The notes below the pieces were generated by a model, which saw only the letters and a list, made by a program, of their open reading frames with translations, was not told the DNA's origin and made no database searches. From Mangrovibacterium marinum (lineage in GTDB: Bacteria; Bacteroidota; Bacteroidia; Bacteroidales; Prolixibacteraceae), in assembly GCF_003046625.1 (NCBI RefSeq), contig NZ_QAAD01000003.1, positions 264,938 through 328,937 of the forward strand: DNA of 64,000 nt, written 5' to 3'. Both the position numbers and the translations under genes were made by a program. Positions 60,269-64,000 of the stretch are shown one piece after another. Every line of letters starts with the position of its first letter. The first letter of the stretch is position 1.

Positions 60269-60850
60269 CTAAAATTCTTTCAGATATTGGTAGAGTTTAT
60301 GAATCGGCAAGCCCATCACATTGTAAAACGAACCTTCAATCTTGTAAATTCCCACAAAACCAATCCACTCCTGTATACCGTAAGATCCGGCTTTATCGTA
60401 AGGTTGGTATTTCTCAATGTAATAATCAATTTCCTGATCGCTCAGCTCGTCGAACCAGACCTCAGTAACGGCATGAAATGAAATTTTCTTGCGCTTACTT
60501 TGCAGGTTGATCCCGGTAATTACCTGGTGTTGCGTTCCGGAAAGTGATTTCAGCATCGTAACAGCTTCGGTCTTGTCGGCCGGTTTCCCCAGCACTTTGT
60601 CATCCTTCCAAACAATCGTGTCGGCCGTGATGATTAACTCATCGTCGGCCATGTTCTGCACTAAAACATCAGCCTTCAGCTGTGCTAAATATTCAGGAAT
60701 TGCCGTCATCCCCAGGTTTTCGGGATAAAACTCGTCCACATCAGCGGGCCTAACTTCAAATTCCAATCCCAGTTCTTTCAGCAATTGCTGCCGACGTGGC
60801 GATGCTGATGCTAAAACCAATTTATATTTTTCAAGATTCGTCAATGGCAT
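60269..60850 (-). CDS. Maf family nucleotide pyrophosphatase
   Basis: 193 residues from the ATG at 60848-60850. Hydrolyses non-canonical or modified nucleoside triphosphates (dTTP, UTP, m7GTP classes). Seen: LVLASASPRRQQLLKEL, IITADTIVWKDDKVLGKPAD, AVTMLKSLSGTQHQVITGI and YIEKYQPYDKAGSYGIQ with the conserved D-K-A-G. Overlaps the upstream HAD gene by one base. Confidence 0.95.
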   Translation of the reverse strand: MPLTNLEKYKLVLASASPRRQQLLKELGLEFEVRPADVDEFYPENLGMTAIPEYLAQLKADVLVQNMADDELIITADTIVWKDDKVLGKPADKTEAVTMLKSLSGTQHQVITGINLQSKRKKISFHAVTEVWFDELSDQEIDYYIEKYQPYDKAGSYGIQEWIGFVGIYKIEGSFYNVMGLPIHKLYQYLKEF

Positions 60851-61380
60851 TATGTCGACCTCCAATAATATGATTTCTCGTTGATCCAGGTATCCTGCGC
60901 TCTCATCACTTGCTCGATGACGTCGCGCACGCAACCTTCGCCCCCGTTTTTATCGGAAATATACGAAGAAATTTCTTTGATTTCGTGCACAGCATCCTTC
61001 GGGCTGCAAGGAAATCCGACCAACGACATAATTTGATAGTCGATCAAATCGTCGCCCATATACAAAACCTGATCGGCTGTTACCCCAACCTTTTGCATAA
61101 AATCATTCAGCGGCTGCACTTTATCGCGAACGCCCATATAGATGTGGGGGACGCCCAGCTTTTCGTAGCGAAGTTTCACCCGCTCAACTGCTCCACCGGT
61201 GATGATAGCAACATGATAGCCCATATTCAGGGCATTGCGCAAGGCATAACCATCCTTTACATTGGCGGTGCGCATGGGATCGCCGTCTTCATTCAACGGT
61301 GAAGTATCCAACGACAATACCCCATCGATATCGAAAACCAGGGCTTTTATACTTTTCAATTTGTCTTTTACAAAAGTCAT
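60850..61380 (-). CDS. kdsC: KdsC-like HAD phosphatase
   Basis: 176 residues, the KdsC size. Removes phosphate from KDO 8-phosphate in lipopolysaccharide core synthesis. Seen: HAD motif I LVFDIDGVLS, motif II IITGG, motif III lysine in GVRDK and motif IV YMGDDLIDYQIM, with the GFPCSPKDAVHEIKEISSYISDKNGGEGCVRDV end typical of KdsC. No cap domain. Overlaps the stop/start with maf, one operon. Confidence 0.9.
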   Translation of the reverse strand: MTFVKDKLKSIKALVFDIDGVLSLDTSPLNEDGDPMRTANVKDGYALRNALNMGYHVAIITGGAVERVKLRYEKLGVPHIYMGVRDKVQPLNDFMQKVGVTADQVLYMGDDLIDYQIMSLVGFPCSPKDAVHEIKEISSYISDKNGGEGCVRDVIEQVMRAQDTWINEKSYYWRST

Positions 61381-61382
61381 GT

Positions 61383-62159
61383 TTATTTGGATTTATGTGC
61401 TTCAAAAATGCTTTTGGAAACAAAGCTGTAGATTTCCTGAAGTTCGGGTTGGTCGGACAGAAAATTCAGATGTTTTTGAATAATCGCTTCATCGAATCGT
61501 TTGGCTGGCCCGGTTTGGGCATCGAAAGGATCGATCTCCATTACCTTCGCCGCGGTTTCTGTAATCAGGGGCTTCAATAATTCAAAATCGACCCCGTATT
61601 TTTTCACAATTTGATGAGATAAATGATAAAAATGATTGACAAAGTTATTGGTAAAAACGGCTGCCAGGTGAAGGCTTTGCCGCTGCGCTGAACTAATCTC
61701 CTCCACCTTGCCAGACAAACGTTCTGCTAATTTCTTCAGTTCAGCTAAAAGTTCAGGCCTAGCTGCTTCCAGACACATCGGAATTTGTTCAAAAGCCACA
61801 TCACGTTGTTTAGAGAATGTCTGTAAAGGATAAAACACGCCGTAAGAATCGGAATAAGGCTGTAAAATACGCATCGGTAAACTCCCGGCTGTGTGCACAA
61901 TAAACTTTCCCCGAACATCGATTTGTTTCAGAATACGTTCAAGCGCATCGTCTTTCAGGGCAAATATATACAAGTCGGCCTGCATGTTCAGTTCGTGCAG
62001 CTCGTTGGTTGCCTGGCTGCCCAATTGTTTCGCCAGCAACTCGGCCGAACTTTTTGTGCGGCTGTAAACCTGTAAGATATCTATTCCCGACTTGTAAAGT
62101 GCTTTACCAAGCTGGGTAGCCAAATTTCCGGCTCCCACCAATGTGACTTTCTGAATCAT
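61383..62159 (-). CDS. DUF2520 Rossmann-like dehydrogenase
   Basis: 258 residues. N-terminal NADP-binding motif VTLVGAGNLATQLGKAL, then YIFALKDDALERIL and FIVHTAGSLPMRIL; the C-terminal helical domain has FYPLQTFSKQRDV, IPMCLEA and HLAAVFTNNFVNHFYHL, characteristic of the Rossmann/DUF2520 family. Substrate unknown. Two bases separate it from the KdsC-like gene, in the common order DUF2520-kdsC-maf of Bacteroidetes. Confidence 0.92.
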   Translation of the reverse strand: MIQKVTLVGAGNLATQLGKALYKSGIDILQVYSRTKSSAELLAKQLGSQATNELHELNMQADLYIFALKDDALERILKQIDVRGKFIVHTAGSLPMRILQPYSDSYGVFYPLQTFSKQRDVAFEQIPMCLEAARPELLAELKKLAERLSGKVEEISSAQRQSLHLAAVFTNNFVNHFYHLSHQIVKKYGVDFELLKPLITETAAKVMEIDPFDAQTGPAKRFDEAIIQKHLNFLSDQPELQEIYSFVSKSIFEAHKSK

Positions 62160-62241
62160 CTGCTCTTTGTTTTCTGGATTTCAAAGTAACAAAAAATGCA
62201 GCAATAAAGACGAAAACGGGCGCACTTGTCTTTCGCCTTAT

Positions 62242-63822
62242 TCAGGCGTTTCTGACTGACGAAAGTAGATATTGACGATTCGTTAAAAACAAAGCGTAGA
62301 AAAACAGAAATAAATAGCCACCGGCATGGGTATCTAAGTTCGAATCGCCCAAATTCGCAACGAAAAAGATCAACAACAGCGATGTAATCAGTGAACTTTG
62401 ATAAGCTCGGTAAGCGATGACGGGCCATAACAACAAAATGATAATGGCACTGGTTCCAACGATTCCGAAGCGCACCAACCACGCCATATATTGATTGTGC
62501 GCATCGGCATATTGGCTCTCATCCATCTTCGAGCCCATCGCCTGGTATGCCTCGCGGTAAGCCTCCTTCCAATTACCGGTTCCTACACCAAACCAAAGGT
62601 TATCACGCCAAATCATCCATGCTGCCTTGAGATATTCAATTCGCTGAGCAATTGATTTATGGTTCGAATTTCCGGTTTTGAAGAAGTGATCGAGCTCCCA
62701 CACACTCACATACAACCTGGGGTACAGCGAAAATTTCGCACCTGCCAGCTTGTAATTGCTGATACCAGCCTCAATATTTTGGATATCCTGCTCATCCAAT
62801 GCAGCTATTCCTGAAGCATCTTTGGGCAAATTCTTTGACGTTAAATATCGCACAAGTGTATCCGATAGCCGGTTACCATTCGCATCAGCACTTTGGTACC
62901 GATAAGCCGAACGCTTGTTCCAGGCCGGCTTCAACTCGTCTTCGCATAAGTATAAGCCGATATAATGTCCATTTTCGGTAAAAGGATTTGAAAAATCATG
63001 TACATACTGATGTCCTTCAGCAGTAGCTGCCGGCAGCGTGTTTGGGTCAATTTGATCTTTGTTGTAATAATCACCAATCACCTTAAGAATATAAATCGAA
63101 GGAATCAAGAGGATTAAAATCAGTACCGTTCCGATACCTATGCGTACCTTCTGGCTTCCCGGTCGGCTGATAAGCTCCAACAAAAAAACCAAGACAACGA
63201 CTCCCAGGGTGATGATACCTGTAAGCGACTGTTGCCAAAACAAAAAAAACAACAAAAACAGATTCGACAGAATCACCGTTAACCGCCACCCAGGTTTATA
63301 AGCCATCCAATATCTTTTCATCAGAAATGCCTGAACCACAAACACGAGTAAAATCATCAAACTAAACCGAATATGATGCATAAAACCGACAAACTGCGCA
63401 TCTAGGATATCGGGATTACGGGTCAATTGAAAGCGAAAAAAAGTAATTAATGCTGAAAATAATACCGAAAGCGAAAAAAGCTCCAATACCCTTCGGAACT
63501 GCTCTTGCTTCAATCGAGGCGCAACGGAAAATGACAATGGAAGGATTAAAAAGGGTAACGCTTTGTTCAGATCATAAAGCGCAGCGCTAAAGTTCCTGCT
63601 CTGCAATAGGCCCAAAATGGTTATCAAATATGTAGCCGAGACAATCACCAGACTCTTACGATTCTTTAACTCCTCTTTCAAATTCGCATAATCGCCGCTA
63701 ACCAGTGCTGCGATAAGAATAAGCACTGCTGCCAATGATATTAATGCAATTGATAAGGGAAGTGCAACACAAAAAAAAAGTACACTATAATAGAATAGAT
63801 TTTGCTTGAAAGAGCTCTTCAT
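62242..63822 (-). CDS. O-antigen ligase family (Wzy_C) membrane protein
   Basis: 526 residues, about ten hydrophobic segments. The long loop in the middle (residues about 260-400) and the Wzy_C-like motif WRDNLWFGVGTGNWKEAYREAYQ followed by DAHNQYMAWLVRFGIVGT near the C-terminus are family features. Such proteins join O-antigen or other polymers to a lipid core, or link glycans to surface molecules. Downstream on the strand are the lipid-related DUF2520-kdsC-maf genes. It is preceded by the 5S rRNA terminator. Confidence 0.88.
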   Translation of the reverse strand: MKSSFKQNLFYYSVLFFCVALPLSIALISLAAVLILIAALVSGDYANLKEELKNRKSLVIVSATYLITILGLLQSRNFSAALYDLNKALPFLILPLSFSVAPRLKQEQFRRVLELFSLSVLFSALITFFRFQLTRNPDILDAQFVGFMHHIRFSLMILLVFVVQAFLMKRYWMAYKPGWRLTVILSNLFLLFFLFWQQSLTGIITLGVVVLVFLLELISRPGSQKVRIGIGTVLILILLIPSIYILKVIGDYYNKDQIDPNTLPAATAEGHQYVHDFSNPFTENGHYIGLYLCEDELKPAWNKRSAYRYQSADANGNRLSDTLVRYLTSKNLPKDASGIAALDEQDIQNIEAGISNYKLAGAKFSLYPRLYVSVWELDHFFKTGNSNHKSIAQRIEYLKAAWMIWRDNLWFGVGTGNWKEAYREAYQAMGSKMDESQYADAHNQYMAWLVRFGIVGTSAIIILLLWPVIAYRAYQSSLITSLLLIFFVANLGDSNLDTHAGGYLFLFFYALFLTNRQYLLSSVRNA

Positions 63823-63883
63823 GTTTCGGAGTTGATTGTCAATCCGAAAGATAGTAAAACCCGGTGATGGCAGAACTTTCCGG

Positions 63884-63921
63884 GCATAAAAAAACCCGTT
63901 GCTCTCAGGAACAACGGGTTT
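63884..63921 (-). terminator. Terminator of the rRNA operon
   Basis: AAACCCGTTG (63892-63901) and CAACGGGTTT (63912-63921) form a perfect 10-bp stem; on the minus strand a T run follows (the A run at 63888-63894). Confidence 0.93.
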
Positions 63922-63928
63922 GGTAAAG

Positions 63929-64000
63929 ATGGCGACGACCTACTCTCCCACCATAAGGCAGTACCATCGGCGCTGGCGGGCTTAACTTCTCTGTTCGGAA
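63929..64000 (-). rRNA. rrf: 5S ribosomal RNA, 3' part only
   Basis: Minus strand. The visible 72 bases carry the conserved 5S features TTCCGAACAGAGAAGTTAAG, CGCCGATGGTACTGC and GTGGGAGAGTAGGTCG. The 5' part lies beyond the right edge, so 16S and 23S should follow there on the minus strand. The exact 3' end is approximate. Confidence 0.95.

Overview
The window is a chromosomal segment of a Bacteroidetes bacterium. Evidence: a SusC/SusD pair, a hybrid two-component sensor (HTCS), GldF/GldG-type and Por-era lineage genes, an S46 peptidase, a DUF4252 operon, several TAnnTTTG -7 promoter elements and A-rich rather than GGAGG ribosome binding sites in most genes. The gene mix (pectin genes, fused GldFG, surE/lpxB order) fits the marine or sediment order Marinilabiliales/Prolixibacteraceae best, but that placement is inference. 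No phage, transposase gene, tRNA or CRISPR array was seen. The right edge enters an rRNA operon (5S, minus strand).

Layout. 1-410: 5' part of an outer-membrane barrel gene. 0.7-4.7 kb: housekeeping genes mnmA, yicC, gmk, nadD, with a four-helix-bundle gene between yicC and gmk. 4.8-5.4 kb: a lipoprotein Cu/Zn superoxide dismutase. 5.8-9.8 kb: molybdenum cofactor operon mobB-like, moeA, a short moaA, moaC and a MOSC-MogA fusion. 9.8-22.2 kb: a pectin/rhamnogalacturonan degradation locus: HTCS regulator, two GH28 enzymes, DUF4861, an esterase, GH43 and a CE12-type acetylesterase; it has no SusC/SusD of its own. 22.4-24.9 kb: AraC regulator, pirin and YceI. 24.9-26.4 kb: a 1.5-kb gene-free island with a 41-bp tandem array, a candidate structured RNA and dispersed repeats. 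26.4-35.7 kb, mostly minus strand: cysteine hydrolase, FAH enzyme, DnaQ-like exonuclease, dnaN, gldFG, lpxB, surE, interrupted by an opposite-strand CD225/DUF2752 pair. 36.3-43.1 kb: SusC/SusD and a ROK regulator. 43.6-47.4 kb: ECF sigma/anti-sigma/DUF4252 and DUF432/MscS. 47.9-53.7 kb: LolA-like protein, two FtsX-type permeases, ABC ATPase and a barrel protein, with a second four-helix-bundle gene inserted. 54.2-57.4 kb: NEW3 protein/ABC ATPase/permease. 57.9-63.8 kb, minus strand: S46 peptidase, maf, kdsC-like, DUF2520, O-antigen ligase family, then 5S rRNA.

The most unusual content lies between the genes: (i) period-7/8 micro-repeat arrays in at least six intergenic gaps, two of which flank four-helix-bundle genes inside operons, one with clearly inverted arms; (ii) a 138-bp element present twice in opposite orientation 21.5 kb apart; (iii) three phased palindromic arrays with periods of 41, 21 and about 20.5 bp, the 21-bp one holding eleven units in exact register; (iv) a candidate RNA of about 240 nt with four long perfect stems ending in a terminator; (v) a three-gene ABC operon with strong Shine-Dalgarno sites, atypical for this phylum.
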